Of a DNA stretch of 64,000 nt, positions 14,888 to 29,327 are shown in pieces. Each line of letters opens with the position of its first letter. The first letter of the stretch is position 1. The DNA is from Mastacembelus armatus. Its lineage: Eukaryota > Chordata > Actinopteri > Synbranchiformes > Mastacembelidae. Under the pieces are notes generated by a model. That model had not been told where the DNA came from and made no database searches. It saw only the letters and a list, made by a program, of their open reading frames with translations. The translations under genes and the position numbers were made by a program. The stretch is taken from positions 2,149,501 through 2,213,500 of the forward strand of contig NC_046648.1 of NCBI RefSeq assembly GCF_900324485.2. The letters run 5' to 3'.

Positions 14888-17800
14888 TACCATCAGGCTA
14901 TACAACAGCTTAGCCACTAACTTACATCAACTGGACTGATACTGACTACTCTAACTACTGACTAGTTATTACTGTAACAAGACTACCTGAATTTTCCTTT
15001 GGGGATTAATAAAGTATCTCATCTCATTTAATCTCATCTCAAAATCAAAAAAAAAAAAAAAAAGCAAAACACACTCTGGAAAAAGGATTTTTAGGCTCCA
15101 GCAGTCAAATAACAAGGATAACTGACCGGAAGGCTGGAGGGGCGGCCCTGACTGTCTTCTGGACCAGATTTAGGCTGAGTGGATGGTGGGGCATTGGACT
15201 GAAAGGAGTCTTGGGATACCTCCTGAAAGCCAACAGAACATGTGATTAAGCATGTTGCATGAGACACATAACTACATTTATGTCAACACATCAGGAAATG
15301 GATTTAAATGTGATGAATATGTTCCCACACTGAGCATAGTACCTGTTGTTGGGGAGGAGGAAAGCGCTGATAAGGTGACTGTTGTGCTTGCTGCTGCTGA
15401 GGGTTCTGTGGGTACACTGCAGGCTGGCCCTGGGGATGTTGGCTGTGTCCTGGTGGCTGCTGTGGTGGTTGAGACTGTGCCTGCTGTTGCTGTGAGGGAG
15501 GCTGCTGAGGCCCCTGTGTGGATCCTGGGTAGCTGGACTGGACCTGTGATCCAGGGGGAGCCTGGGAACTTGGCTGCTGTGGGGCCTGACTGGGGGGACC
15601 CTGCTGCTGGGCATAGGGAGACTGGCCAGACTGAGGGGCTGAGGTTTGAGAATAAGGTGGCTGGGACTGTGGAGGCCCTTGAGCTGGGCCTGGCAGTGGC
15701 CCCTGGGACTGTGGGGGCATGTGGGGCTGCTGATATGCTGGTCCGCCTTGGGGGTGAGGAGCAGAAGTAGGCGGAGGGTGTGGTTGCCCTGGGTAAGGTG
15801 TCTGGCCCCCTGGTTGTCCTGGTGGAGGCTGGGAGTAGGGGGTTTGCTGCTGGCTAGGATGAGGACCCTGACCAGGCTGGCCATAATATGGTGCCTGGCC
15901 CTGAGAGCCATAGCCTCCTGGTCCCTGTTGTCCATACGATCCCATCTAAACAGAGTACACAAACACATAGGACTTCAATTACATCAGAGGAAAACACTGA
16001 TAAAAGATAAACTAAGACACTGATGGTTCATTTCTGAATGTGATCAGTCATGTGAAATACCTGTGGACCGTATGGCATGCCACCCATGCCTCCAGGGGTA
16101 CGTCCTTGCATTCCCACTGGGTATCGCTGTGGAGCTGGAGGCCCATAACCCTGACTTGGGTAACCTGGCCCCTGTTGTGAAGCTGTGGGAGGTCCCTGCT
16201 GTGACTGCTGACCGTATGGACTGCCTGCTCCGTATGGCTGAGCTCTCATTTTACTCATTGGGTCCATGGGACCAGGCGGCTGTGCATGGTAAGAACAGGA
16301 TAAAGTTTAGTCAATAACCAAACAACAGAAAAGAAATATAAAGCAAGTGCTAAAACTTAAACGTGGCCCTCCACAATCTTAATCTAAATATACCCTTACA
16401 GTTTGTTTTTTTTACCCCAAAACTCCATAAAATACCAGGCTGCAGACTATCACCTTTAAAAGACTAGCAGCGTTTAACTTCAGAGTGAGATAAACGTCCC
16501 TTTTTACCTTATTTCCCACGGTCATTACCCTGATTTTTTTCACTTCACTTTGCCATAGTTTGAGAAGTCAACAGAGCTATATATATCTACTTTCGAATGG
16601 AGGGCAGTCTGCCCAATCTTAAACATATCCCAGCTGTGCTCCTGCTTTGAGACTGGTCCAAGTAGATTTTTCCCCCCCCCCAGAGAAGAGAGTTTGGCTC
16701 TGAATGAATGACACTAGAAATGAAGGAAGTGCTTTCACAACAGCCAGAGAGAGTAAAGAATTTCCAAGAGCATTAACAGTCTACAATGCAACAGTTGGCA
16801 TAAGCATTCGTTATTAACCAGGTCTTTAATACACTGCTACTCTATGACCCTACATTTATACCTGCATTGCTCCCCTATCTCCACCAAAACTATTTGACAA
16901 TAACAGCTCTCACGTTTCATAATAATGCCAACAAATTAACCTGAAAAGTTAAACACCCTTAAATTACGTGAAGTGACTCCCCCCAACCCCCATGTGCACT
17001 TCGGAGAGAAGAGTATCCTCACCTTGACATCAGTTCTTTCTAAAGAGTCTGCTAAATGCTTTAGGTGACAGTTTGCAGATCCTGGATAATGAAGTGAAAT
17101 AAATAGGAGCAGCACATGGCTAATCTGCATAAGAGAGAGGAAACTCCCTTGGTGGGTGAGAGATGGTGGACTGACTTCTGATTGGCTTGGGGAGGGGATT
17201 GGGGGGGATTCTTTGCAGTCAAGCCTACATACTATGCCAAAAGCTGCAGCCATCGGCCATCCTCATGGGCAGAGGGATCGTTATCAAAAGGCAACAAGTC
17301 ACAGTGTGGAATAAAAGATTTCTATCAGTCTGTAATTTGTTTATCTAAGGGCCATCAGTGATGACCAGTAAGGTGACATGTAAATCAATAAAAGAAAAGC
17401 AGGAAAACTCCCAGATGCTCAGACAGAAAGTGGAGCCGTGAAGAGCAGTGAAGCAGCAACAGCTCTGGTGACCCTGTGATGAGTTAATGCTGTTCTTATC
17501 AGCCACTGTTGCCTCGCATCACATGTAATTATAAATGGCCATGAGCAGGATGAGGAGCCAATCAGATTTCAGCTAGCATGTCAACCCAAGACCAACTATC
17601 TCCTGGCTTTGACAGCAGGATTTTACCTCCACAATTCAAATCCCAGTGCAAACTGCAATCTGCAGGCTGCAATCACTCACTCACTCACAGGGCTGAGCTG
17701 CGTGTTTACAAGGAGCACGCGTGGGAAGTCCGGCCGCTTTTCCAGCACTGGGAAACTCACTAATTCAATATATAACAAAATGGGATAATTTACATCATTT

Positions 17801-19322
17801 CCTGTGACCTTACAGGACATTTAAGTGATTTAAACTGGAGCCATTTAGCTGAACATAAGAGGCCGGTTCGACATATGCAACTCATTCCCTCCGTCATGGC
17901 CACGAAATTAAAGCTTATCGGGCGAGAAAACAATACAAACGCGGGTGAAGAAGCAACTGTCACAAACCAACATGTGGAGAACATCCTTATTATTGCTATA
18001 AGCACGTTTCTAACGTGGTGTTTTGTAAATTCAACGTGTAGCTTGACGCGAGAAGCAAAAGCTACAGGAGAAAAACGAGCCGTTGCTCTTCGGTATTTTC
18101 GCCCCCTTTCCTAAGTCGGGCCTTCGCGGCTCCCTGGACGCCTTTACCCCGGTTCAACAACTTAAATCTTCTTCGAGCTGAACTCTCGTGTCGCTACATG
18201 CGTTTAGAAACGTCTCAAATACACCAGCGATGATTTAACAGTCTGGTGTAAAGGAAAAAACACACACACACACGAGAGGCAGCCATTTTAGAGTCTTTGC
18301 GAACTAGTATCAGACAATGGCTGGCCTGCTACGCTGTGAACTAGCTAGGAGGAGGCAAAGAGACGAGCTCCAGCCCAAACCGTGTCCCTGAAATTACGCC
18401 GCTTTACCTGGTTTCTAACTAGCGGGTGCCCGGCACTTCCCGGGCTCATGGGCGACGGGTGATGGCTTCTTTGTTGCCAGCCCGGGTTGCTCCCTCCATA
18501 CTGGCCGCTGCTGCCCATGTCTGCTGGTCCCTTACTAGCTCCTTCTTGGCTGCTGTAGTCGCCGGACGGGTAGTTTGGATATCCCCGCGTCGAGCTCGGG
18601 GAGGTCAGGAGCTTGTTGAGTGTCGGTGTGGATGTCGGTTGAGGATTTCCAATGTTATATCTCTGGTTACTGTAAGATCCAGCCATTGCCGTGGGTCCTC
18701 CCGCTGGTGGCTGCTGCTTAGCTGGCTGCCCCCCAGCTGTCGGCGCCTGGGTACTGCGAGGGGAGTTCATGGCGTACGCTTGGCCGGGATAGGGAGTCCT
18801 GTTCGGGAATGGGTTGTAATTGTTAAACTGGTGGTTCGAAAAGCCATGGTCGTGTGAATTGGGTTGATACGGGTCCATCATGTTGCTCGACTGCACGACC
18901 GGACCCGCAGCAGCTGCCATGCCAGGGCTTTGTTGTCCGCCATGTTGATGAAAAGGGGCCCGACCGTAGTGCTGACTGTATCCGTACGAAGGCGGAGGAA
19001 AACCGGGGCCGTGGTGATGCACCAAACCGGGATGGTTATTTCCCTCCGGTCCGACAGAGTCATTCTGGTTATTATTGTTAGCCCTGGGCGGGTTCCCATT
19101 CCCGTTCTTCATCTCAGGTTCCCCTCCTCCCCCTGCATTTCCACCGTCGGCCCCGTCCTGCAGATCCCCCCGGCCCGGCGATCCGCTATCCAAGCCCGGC
19201 TGTTTTTTGTCTGACTGCTTCTCCCCCGGTACCGACTCCTCCTTGGGGTCCCGATCCGGCTTTTTGAGTTCGGAAGGCGGGCTAGTGTTAAGAGTGGCGG
19301 CGCTGGCGACCTGAGCAGCCAT
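4390..19322 (-). CDS. arid1a: ARID1A (BAF250a), SWI/SNF chromatin-remodelling subunit
   Basis: Large DNA-binding subunit of the canonical BAF (SWI/SNF) complex in the nucleus. Coding exons (minus strand): 18408-19322, 16061-16279, 15343-15945, 15127-15222, 14101-14341, 13285-13374, 13020-13190, 11672-12029, 11417-11562, 11254-11339, 10920-11129, 10619-10823, 10303-10438, 10000-10166, 9700-9898, 8779-8904, 7826-7922, 6636-7644, 6372-6502, 4390-6282. All phases close; total 2365 residues (human 2285). Start [11 protein letters not shown] matches the human start. Low-complexity Gly/Pro/Gln/Met-rich N-terminal half; ARID domain at about 985-1095 ([11 protein letters not shown] to [21 protein letters not shown]); polyglutamine run at about 1411-1447; an acidic Glu/Asp tract after about residue 1755; then the BAF250_C helical-repeat domain ending [18 protein letters not shown]1A rather than ARID1B is supported by the start and the C-terminus. 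I cannot tell which teleost duplicate (aa or ab) it is. Confidence 0.97.
7369..7479 (-). repeat. arid1a: polyglutamine-coding CAG/CAA tract in arid1a exon 18
   Basis: 111 bases encode 37 consecutive glutamines, read on the minus strand as mixed CAG and CAA codons. Upstream in the protein it continues into a Pro/Gln-rich stretch up to about 7563. The CAA interruptions should stabilise the tract against slippage. The opposite strand reads as long Leu, Ala or Cys runs, which are artefacts. Confidence 0.95.
8035..8148. repeat. compound TA / CATA / CA microsatellite
   Basis: A (TA)n run, then (CATA)n and (CA)n blocks, in the arid1a intron between exons 16 and 17. Simple repeat only; overlapping open frames of Tyr/Ile/Thr/His are artefacts. 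Confidence 0.95.
13628..13686 (+). repeat. LINE 3'-end fragment
   Basis: About 59 bases matching, with few differences, the 3' end of the LINE fragment at 30284-30583 (which is on the other strand). Shared features are the last codons before the stop (reads RQMI.CGD then TGA) and the tail CCTGAAGGGAGCAGCC followed by an A/G-rich end. It lies in arid1a intron 5. It is severely 5'-truncated, as LINE insertions often are. Confidence 0.7.
14859..14886. repeat. poly(A) tract
   Basis: Run of about 27 adenines in arid1a intron 4. It might be the tail of an old retroposon, but no body is recognisable upstream. Confidence 0.9.
14975..15040 (+). repeat. fish retroposon 3' tail (GGGGATTAATAAAGTATCT type)
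   Basis: The motif TTTTCCTTTGGGGATTAATA followed by AAAGTATCTCATCTC and a degenerate ATCTC tail is a common 3' end of teleost retroposons. Only the tail is seen. Lies in arid1a intron 4. Family not assigned. Confidence 0.5.
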
Positions 19323-19660
19323 GATATACCCCCCACCTCTCTCTCCCTCTCTCGGCGAGTCAGTCACAATCAAAAGCTAGCATTGAATATAAATAATTGT
19401 TTATAACCATTTATCCTTGTGCCGATTCATTCCCACCCCTTACACCGGACCGAATCCGGTTGCCATCCCCCGGTTCCGGTTCCGCAAATGGGTTAGAGAG
19501 ATGATGGAGGCTCCATACAATGCGTAAAAAAGCGACAGAAACTGTTGTGGGAGTTGTGTTACTGAGCCCGGGTAGAGACAGGGAGCGAACCCAACCAACA
19601 CGAGGCTCCGCTAGATACAGCCATTTTACCGAGCCGCACGGAGATCCGCAAGGCACGGAC
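17850..19660. promoter_or_regulatory. arid1a: CpG-rich arid1a promoter / first-exon region
   Basis: Base composition turns G+C- and CpG-rich around the first coding exon (18408-19322) and stays so to about 19.66 kb, unlike the AT-rich flanks. This fits a CpG-island promoter. No TATA box was picked out. Transcription start unknown; probably between 19330 and 19700. Confidence 0.55.
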
Positions 19661-19727
19661 TGGATCGGCTCCTGCGTGGACTGGACTTTTTTGTCTCACA
19701 ATCTCACATTGTCTTTTCTCCCCCCCT

Positions 19728-19760
19728 CCACCTCCTCCTCCTCCTCCTCCTCCACCTCCT
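19728..19760. repeat. CTCC / CTC pyrimidine repeat
   Basis: Polypyrimidine run of CTC and CCTCC units just upstream of the presumed arid1a transcription start. Simple repeat. Confidence 0.85.
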
Positions 19761-20447
19761 CACCTCCTCCCATATTGGTGGGATATTTTCTCCATGTGAC
19801 GAGTCCAACGTTCACACAACCAACTAATGTTACCACTTAGTTTAAACGATATCGTTTCACTACACAAACGAACACACGCACAGTGAATTTTCAGTGATCA
19901 GTGCGGGGGGGAAACTGTATTAAAACCTGTAATACACATTCATTTCCAAGTGTTTGTGTTTGTATAGACGTGGATGCCACAAATCCAGGTGTGTACAGCG
20001 GTGCCAGGAGGGAAGTACACTAAACGAGTTGTGGAAACGATTTGCAATGACTTCATTTAGCCTGGCTTGTAATAAGAGTTATAATTATTACTTGGAAAAG
20101 GGGGGAAAAAAGGTGGAAAAAATAACAACAGTATTTATAAATGCATTCAGCTCAAAAATCTGCCTACACTGGTGTTTTTTAGTTGATTCCCACAAGTGAA
20201 TCTGAGTGGTATTTAGGCAACACACTCACACACACACTCACAGTCACACACACACACACACACACACACAGGTTTTTCCAGAGCAGAAGGAGGAAGCCTT
20301 GCAGCAAACGAGACTACCAATGCACATTCCCTCTTGTTCCCTCCCCTGCCCGCTCTGCTGTGCTCGGCTCTCCTCTACCACCCCCTCTCCTCTCTGTCTG
20401 TCTCTCACTCCAGCAGAAACACTCCTCTGCTCAGTGTGGGGGGATGG

Positions 20448-20494
<47 letters not shown>

Positions 20495-20720
20495 TAACAT
20501 TGAACTACACGGCACAGAAAAAAAAATAAAATAAAAAAAATCCAGACCTTATCTACCAGACAGAGGAGGCATGAACAGTTTCAGAGTCGCCCAACAATTT
20601 AGAAATAACTGAGAACTGGCATCTCCCATTCTCAGCCAAATGAAGCAGACATTTTTTGGCACCCACAAGACGCACAGGGTGTGCGCACGAGCATTGAGCA
20701 GGGGGAAGGATGGTAATGAG

Positions 20721-20777
<57 letters not shown>

Positions 20778-22682
20778 TTGAGGCAGCTTTTGGTAAAAAA
20801 AAAAAAAATTAAATACCTAATAAGGTTTAAAATCCTTTTACTTCGACTGATTGAATTTTTTAGAGCGAGTGTCACAAGGCTGCCTTTCAGTTTCTCTTCT
20901 CACTCTCGACACACACACACAAATTGTCTCAGTTCACGCACGCACACACACACACACACACACACGCACACACACACCCACCTCTAGGGGGCTTATAGGG
21001 GAAAAAAAGGCAGGAAGTACCAGTGAGAAGGCATACTTGATCACATGTACAAACATCGGAACACAATTTAACATTCTGCCTGACACACCCCCCTAATGCA
21101 CGGAGGCCAGGCAGCTTTGCAGGCTCACATATAATTTCACAGCCACATCATACCACACAGGGTTAATGTGTTTTCCCACATCAGTGCGAGCGCGCAAAGT
21201 GGATCACGCTTTATTTTAGTCTGACTGCAGCCCTGCATGAGAAGTGCGTGCACGCATACGAAGCCTTATGTTTAATATGGGCGTATGACCGTGTCTAGAC
21301 TTTCGTTTTGGGACGCAGTTAAAATGCGGATGTTGTGTTTTAAACTAGGTTAGAGGGTGGGTGAGGGGTAGAGCAGCAGTAGCAGTGAAAAGAGGAACAT
21401 CTTCTCCGAGTAAAAAGAGAGTTTTAGTTGCTTTTATGAAGACAGAGGGTCTTGCATCCCAGAGACTAGACACAGGGCCAGTTGTGCAGAAACACAGATT
21501 TAATGTGGCTTCCTCTCCCCGCCTGACTTAATTTTTCTGCTCTGGCTGCAGCAGAAAGTTGGAGCAGACTTTTGAGGATCCGGGAGGAGGATTTGTAACT
21601 ACATGTGCCATCTGCTGGACAAAAGACAGACCAAACATAAGAGAACTAGCTCTTGGTCAAAGTCATCGCTACTTCTGCTTATTGATGGTGGTGGTGGCTT
21701 TGTTTGAAATGGCTCTACTGAAATTCTGTATTTATATGACCAAGTGGCCCAACATAGCTTTGGACTCATTCAATTACATGTTTCACTTTTGCACATGCTA
21801 TTTTACTGAATGCTTTGCAAATGCATGTTATATAAAATGATAGCAGCCATGCACTAGCATGCTGTTGTGTATTACATTTTTCCAGAGACCTGAATCTGAC
21901 ATTGATCTTGCATTATAGTTTAATTGCACATTTCTGTTTTTCATTCATCTTGTTTTTTGTTAACAAACACATACAAATGTAATAAATGTACAGGATTTGT
22001 AATTATTAGATTTTATTGATATTAAGCAGGGTGTGCTCATTGTTGTATAATGTACAAGCACATTCCCCAGGGGATCAAGTTAATTTCTCTGAGCTAAAAA
22101 CTAACATTTTTAAAGAATTTATGCATGATAATCAAAATAAGTAGCAAAGAATATCAATATAATTGTTGTTTTCAGTAAATTCCTGTGTAAAGGACCAAAA
22201 CAGCATAGCAGCAATTACACCAGTTGCTTTATTGATTTTTGTTACTGAATGAATATTACTATATACATGTGCATCCAGGGATGCTTAATATGGACATTTC
22301 TCAAAATTATCAGGCCCTCAAACATCTAACATACCAAAAAAAATGAAAATGAGGACCTTTAGATTCAATACTATGTATTAGCCTTTATTTATAATTTCCT
22401 TTATTGTTGTCTATGAAGGCATCAATAGAAAAATTAATCACAACTCTCTCATTGACAACTTGGCAGTTACTCCCTGCAGTCATCCTCCTGATGAATTTAT
22501 GAGTTGTGGTACAACCTTGAAGCTTCCACAGCACCCAAATTTAGTTCCTGTCTCCCTCTCTCCAGACCACTGCTAGAGAGGCTCAGAATTCAGGCCAAGC
22601 AAGATGGATGTTGCTTGGACTCCCCTGATGTGCTGCTGCTAAAAAGCCAACCAGTTTTGTCCTTTTATTTAGGCTTTTCAGT
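19761..22682. other. gene-free, simple-repeat-rich stretch between arid1a and gpn2
   Basis: No gene is supported. It contains (CA)n at about 20221-20271, (CT)n at about 20451-20489, (GT)n at about 20723-20777 and (CA)n at about 20909-20978. Open frames here are translations of these repeats. The right end is the gpn2 3' UTR, with TTTATT (AATAAA on minus) at 22384-22389 as a likely poly(A) signal about 300 bases past the gpn2 stop codon. Confidence 0.7.
20723..20777. repeat. (GT)n microsatellite
   Basis: About 27 uninterrupted GT units, the longest dinucleotide run in this stretch. Confidence 0.95.
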
Positions 22683-24947
<2,265 letters not shown>

Positions 24948-25721
24948 GGTTTCAGTGCGACCGGGACTGAAGGGCTGCAGTAGACCACATTAGACAGGAC
25001 CAGGATGTCAGATGGGGTCACATGCACCGTCCTGTGAAAGATACCAGGATCCAGCTTACTGCTACCTAATAGGGTCAGATATTAGGACTAAAGCAGATGG
25101 GCTTCAGAATTGACTTCGGACTCATGATTATATTATACTGGCCTCGATATTTAACGCAATCAAACAATGACAAACAAACTCAGGCACACTGATGGAGCTA
25201 GCTAACATTAGCTGCTAACGCTAGATCTATTTAGACCATAACGTTAAAAATGTTAATAATAATGAAGTTGGTGTCATTACTGTTACATTGATATGGACTT
25301 TAATTTCTAGATTCAACTAGTATTTCCAACCAATTACCTTTTACCGCCGCTACGTTTGCTTGCGTGTGTCACACTGGTCGACAGCTAACTGGCTAATCTA
25401 CACGTAGCACAACCGGGTCACGTAAAGGACGTGTCAAAATAAAAGCACAGTTTTTCATGTAATATCGGGAACGACACGAACAACTGCTTCAGCTCGGGAA
25501 AGATATCTCGTGTTATTTTAGCTCGGCTTTCAACTAATGAATACAATCCGTGCAGTTCCATACAAATGTGAAGCATTAACTTCATTAGCTTCACATTTAA
25601 AGTAAGTTTTTGTAAAGTTTTCATATGTTAAAGTCAGCAATCTGATTACATTGTATTAAATAGAAACACACATAAAAAGTTAAAAAAAAAAGATAAACTC
25701 AGCAAAAGTTGAATGAAATGC

Positions 25722-25727
25722 TTTATT
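25722..25727 (-). terminator. gpatch3: gpatch3 polyadenylation signal
   Basis: AATAAA on the minus strand (TTTATT on plus) about 45 bases past the gpatch3 stop codon, which implies a very short 3' UTR. The gpn2 promoter must lie within about 0.8 kb of this point. Confidence 0.5.
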
Positions 25728-25771
25728 TTTTAATACCAAAGCCCAATATATGTACAAAAATAATAACTTAG

Positions 25772-28700
25772 TCATCTCCATGGTGCAATTCTGCCACCTG
25801 GCTGCCAACCTCTGTACTTCATACTGGTGCTCGGCTGGCGTCTCAGTAATGTGTCTCCCCCATCTATATCTTTGGGTTTATCATACACCGTAGTTATAAA
25901 AAAATCTGATTTGGCCTTTTTCACAGGATGTAAGACCAACTTCTCTCCATGATAGCTTCAAAAGAAAGAAATACATAAGTGTATTAGGAGAGCAATAAAA
26001 AAACAGCACCCATTAAGTTAAATAACAAAATATTCTATTAAATGTTTTTGTTTTCATTTTAATACTCACCCAAAGCCTCTTTTGCACCTGGGATGTTGGC
26101 CCTCATTCTCAAGGGCTTCTGGGATCCCAATCTGACTGTTTCCTAACCCTTCACCATCCTTCCAACCCTGCTTTTCCATGACACGACGACCAATGCCCTA
26201 AAAGGGTAAAAAAAAAAAAGAAAATAGAACATTTCCCATAGGCCCAGGTAAAAAAGTCAAATTATTAACTGTGGCAACTTCCTTACCTTAGTAAACCTCT
26301 CAAAACTGCCAATAGACTGCCTTTGTCCAGATCCATTTTCAAGGCCTTCCCTCAGCCTTTTTTCATACCGCATTTGGACATAGTCACGAGCATCCATGTC
26401 ACCACCATCTGTGAGAAGAAGAGCTATGTTTAAGAAAATCTGAAAATTCATATTCAACTCAATAATCAAAGATATATAACAAACTCGAGATACCTTTATC
26501 ATAGTACACACTCATGTCAACATCCCAGTCATCTGCCGTTTGTTCATCAAAATCTAAAGGAAGGGCAGAAGAGAAATCCGATTTTATTATGCAAATAAAT
26601 ATTACTTGAAATATTAGTGGCAAAACATTCTTTACACACAATCTGACTGTGTTCACATACATTTTACAAAGAGTTAGGAGTTAAGGCTACAAAGTACATC
26701 AACATTTATCTGTTAAGGTACCACTTATCCTGCGAGGGGTGGCTGAGCATCTATTATTATAATCATAGACTTGATATTTGTGGAACAACACAAAACAGTT
26801 ACTGTGCCATATTCCCGAAAAGTACACTAGCTAAAATGACCCTTTCGGTCAGACTTCAACAGATGGCTTACCATTAATCAGAGAACTTAATATATGAGTT
26901 TAAACACTCCACATATTTAAAGTGGTAGGGCAGCTTCTGCCAAATGCTGACAAGTATATGAAAGTATTGGTTGCAAACCTCCTTCTTCTTCATGCCAGTA
27001 TTGGGCATCAGTGTAGAACACCAAGCCTGAGCCGCCCTTTTCCCATTTCAACTCAATCTCCTCTTCATACAGCCTTTCTTTGGTACGCTCCTGGCTCGTT
27101 ACATCATCATGCAAAGCCTCGTGGCGCTCCCACTCCTCGCAGTAGTCATCATCCTACAACCAACCAGATGAATAATAGGAAAACCACAGTCATGATGACA
27201 ATTTACCAATATCCCTATATCATCACCTACAGGTACTAATAACAATGCATCTATACAGTAAGTGGAATACTGACGTGCTGATTTAAATGTATACCCACAT
27301 CATCTGGGTTTGATTGGTTGTCCTCCTCTTCTTTCTGTGGTTCATCTGTCTCTGTTTTTTCTGTACAGTCAGTTCGCTGTGTCAGTCTGGAGGACGGAGC
27401 AAACAAAGTGCCTGGTCCCGATATTTCATGTCCAGCTGCTGTTAAAACAGTCTCTTCTGTGGCTGGAAGTGTGCGAGTGTCCTGATACTGGAAAGGCACA
27501 TTGCCATAGCGGCGGTTGGAGCTGGTCTTGGGAAAAGTGAGGCCCAGCTTCCGAATAATGCGGGGAGGGAGCCGACAGGATTGGATAAGCTGGAGGAACA
27601 CTTTTACCGAAGTGCCCACGTTCCCATTTTGCATGAGAGCAGGTGGATTCAGCTCGGGAAAGCTTTTGAGGTCGGCCTCCGTAAAATGCTCTGTTAAGGA
27701 AACTCTGTGCCGCTGTTCATACTTTGTTTTATAGGGGAATGAGTCATCATCTGAAAGAAATATATTTAAAAAGTTTAGATATACACAGAGCGATAACACG
27801 TCACAATTAAACATGACAAAAAAATTATTCCAGTAACAAATGCCTAAATTAATAACATCAATGAAATAATTCCTACACTTTTTATCTGAGAGTTAATTTA
27901 TCTTTTACCCTCACTAAAATACTGCAACTTTGACAGTTAGGTTACTTTTTATTACAGATGCACCGATTGACTGACAAATATATTTATGAATATATTTTAT
28001 TTTTAACTTTTTCAAGGCACAGAGCACTATATTTTGTTATGAGAGGATCCTGTAATGTTTATTAATTTCTTTTATTATAAAATAAAAAATTTCATTGAAG
28101 AAAATATTTCCGTATATGCTTTCATTACAGTTCGGAAAATTGGAGTCGGCAGGTCACACTTACTGAAAAATCGTAAATCAGCCAAGAAAATTGCAATCGG
28201 TGCATCTCTACTTTTTATGTAACGTAGAAAAACACCCATCATCTGATAATTGTAACTTTTTTGTGTATACTTAAATACTATAATTATACATATATAATTA
28301 TACACTCACACTCACTCCTATGGGCAATTTAGAGTCACCAATCAACCTGACACACATGTTTTTGGACTGTGGGAGGAAACCAGAGTACCTGGAGAAAACC
28401 CACACAAGCACAGGGAGAACATGCAGACTCCACACAGAAAGGCCCCTGATGGGTTTCAAACCAGAAACCTTCATGCTGTGAGGCAGCAGTGCTAACCACT
28501 AAGTTATGTAGAACAAAACCAAACTAAGTGGGGAGTTTAAGAAAACTTGAGTTCTCATAAACAAACAAGTAATGTTGAAAAAAGTTTTAAATAAAAGCAG
28601 CAGAGGCAAATATATGTGTGAAGGAAACAAAGCTTCCACAACACTTGATCCTTCACTTCTCCTACCCCTGCTTTGTGTAATAACGTTGTAACATCCAAAC

Positions 28701-29327
28701 CCAAGATGAGATGATAATAGGCAGCTTTAATTAATGCACACATCTTATTTTCTAAGGCTTGACCCTGCAAAAGCTACAGGATATTCGTCTCCAGTAGAGC
28801 GGTACCTGAGACCAGGTTAGCAGATAAATGTTGACACCAACTATGACACAACAGAAACAAATGCACACAGATGATGCCCCTTTTGAGACGCACATGAGAG
28901 AGACTCACTAACCTTTGTCATGGGAGACTCTTACTCTTCTGATAACACAACGTCTCGCCAGCCAGTTGCCCTTCGAATCAATCCAGTGATTCCCCGCATA
29001 CATCCTGACGAACCTGTCAGCCGCTTCGGCACGAACTGAGACCACGCAGCAGCACGACTTCACCGCGGGTCTGGACCCAGAGCTGTTCGTCGGTACCGGC
29101 TCGGTGTCAGACGACTTGGAGACGCCTTCTTCGCCGCCACCACAAACCGTATTTTCGGGTCTCTCGGACTCTCTCAGTACCTCTGGCCGGTGGCGGTAGT
29201 GGAAACAATGAAACCCTCCGCTTTCTATGAACTGACTGAAATAATTCCTCAGGTCCGCGGAGCGAAAAGCTACAGGAATGTTGCTAATTGCAAAATACAC
29301 AGAAGCCTCGGTTTCTGCCTCCGCCAT
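25772..29327 (-). CDS. gpatch3: G-patch domain-containing protein 3
   Basis: RNA-associated G-patch protein; the human protein is nuclear/cytoplasmic and reported to dampen RIG-I/MAVS antiviral signalling and to activate CXCR4 transcription. Exons (minus): 28913-29327, 27299-27750, 26979-27153, 26494-26553, 26287-26408, 26070-26197, 25772-25955; phases close, 511 residues (human 525). The N-terminus VYFAISNIPVAFRSADLRNY reads like the human start. A central ADLKSFPELNPP...NVGT...RLPPRII block, an acidic EEEIELKWEKGGSGLVFYTD block and DDWDVDMSVYYD follow. The G-patch spans exons 6-7 (GIGRRVMEKQGWKDGEGLG to GFGYHGEKL). The start at 29327 was chosen over an upstream in-frame Met at 29369 because MAEAETEASVYF fits the human N-terminus. 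Intron 1 carries an hAT MITE and a SINE. Confidence 0.95.
27953..28210. mobile_element. hAT-type MITE with 8-bp target duplication
   Basis: A 258-base element whose ends read TACAGATGCACCGATTG (left) and the inverted TAGAGATGCACCGATTG (right): 17-bp terminal inverted repeats with one mismatch. It is flanked by a perfect 8-bp direct repeat CTTTTTAT at 27945-27952 and 28211-28218, the target length of hAT transposases. No coding capacity, so non-autonomous. Lies in gpatch3 intron 1. Confidence 0.9.
28296..28508 (-). mobile_element. tRNA-derived SINE (DANA-like core)
   Basis: Read on the minus strand it begins with a tRNA-like head: A-box region TTAGTGGTTAGCACTG and a B-box-like GGTTTGAAACCC. 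It continues into the common teleost SINE core (CTGTGTGGAGTCTGCATGTT, CTCCCACAGTCCAAAAACAT, GACTCTAAATTGCCCATAGG). The tail beyond about 28296 is not clear. Lies in gpatch3 intron 1, about 90 bases from the hAT MITE. The family name is by resemblance only. Confidence 0.75.

Noticed and set aside
20183-20987. Open frames rich in Thr-His, Ser-Leu, Cys-Val or Arg-Glu
   Set aside because: Translations of (CA)n, (CT)n and (GT)n microsatellites.
21559-21840. 93-codon frame beginning MEQTFEDPGG
   Set aside because: No known similarity, no splice partners or promoter signs, AT-rich flanks.
28480-28508. Possible tRNA gene (A-box and B-box-like sequence)
   Set aside because: It is the tRNA-derived head of a SINE; it lacks an acceptor stem and continues into the SINE core.
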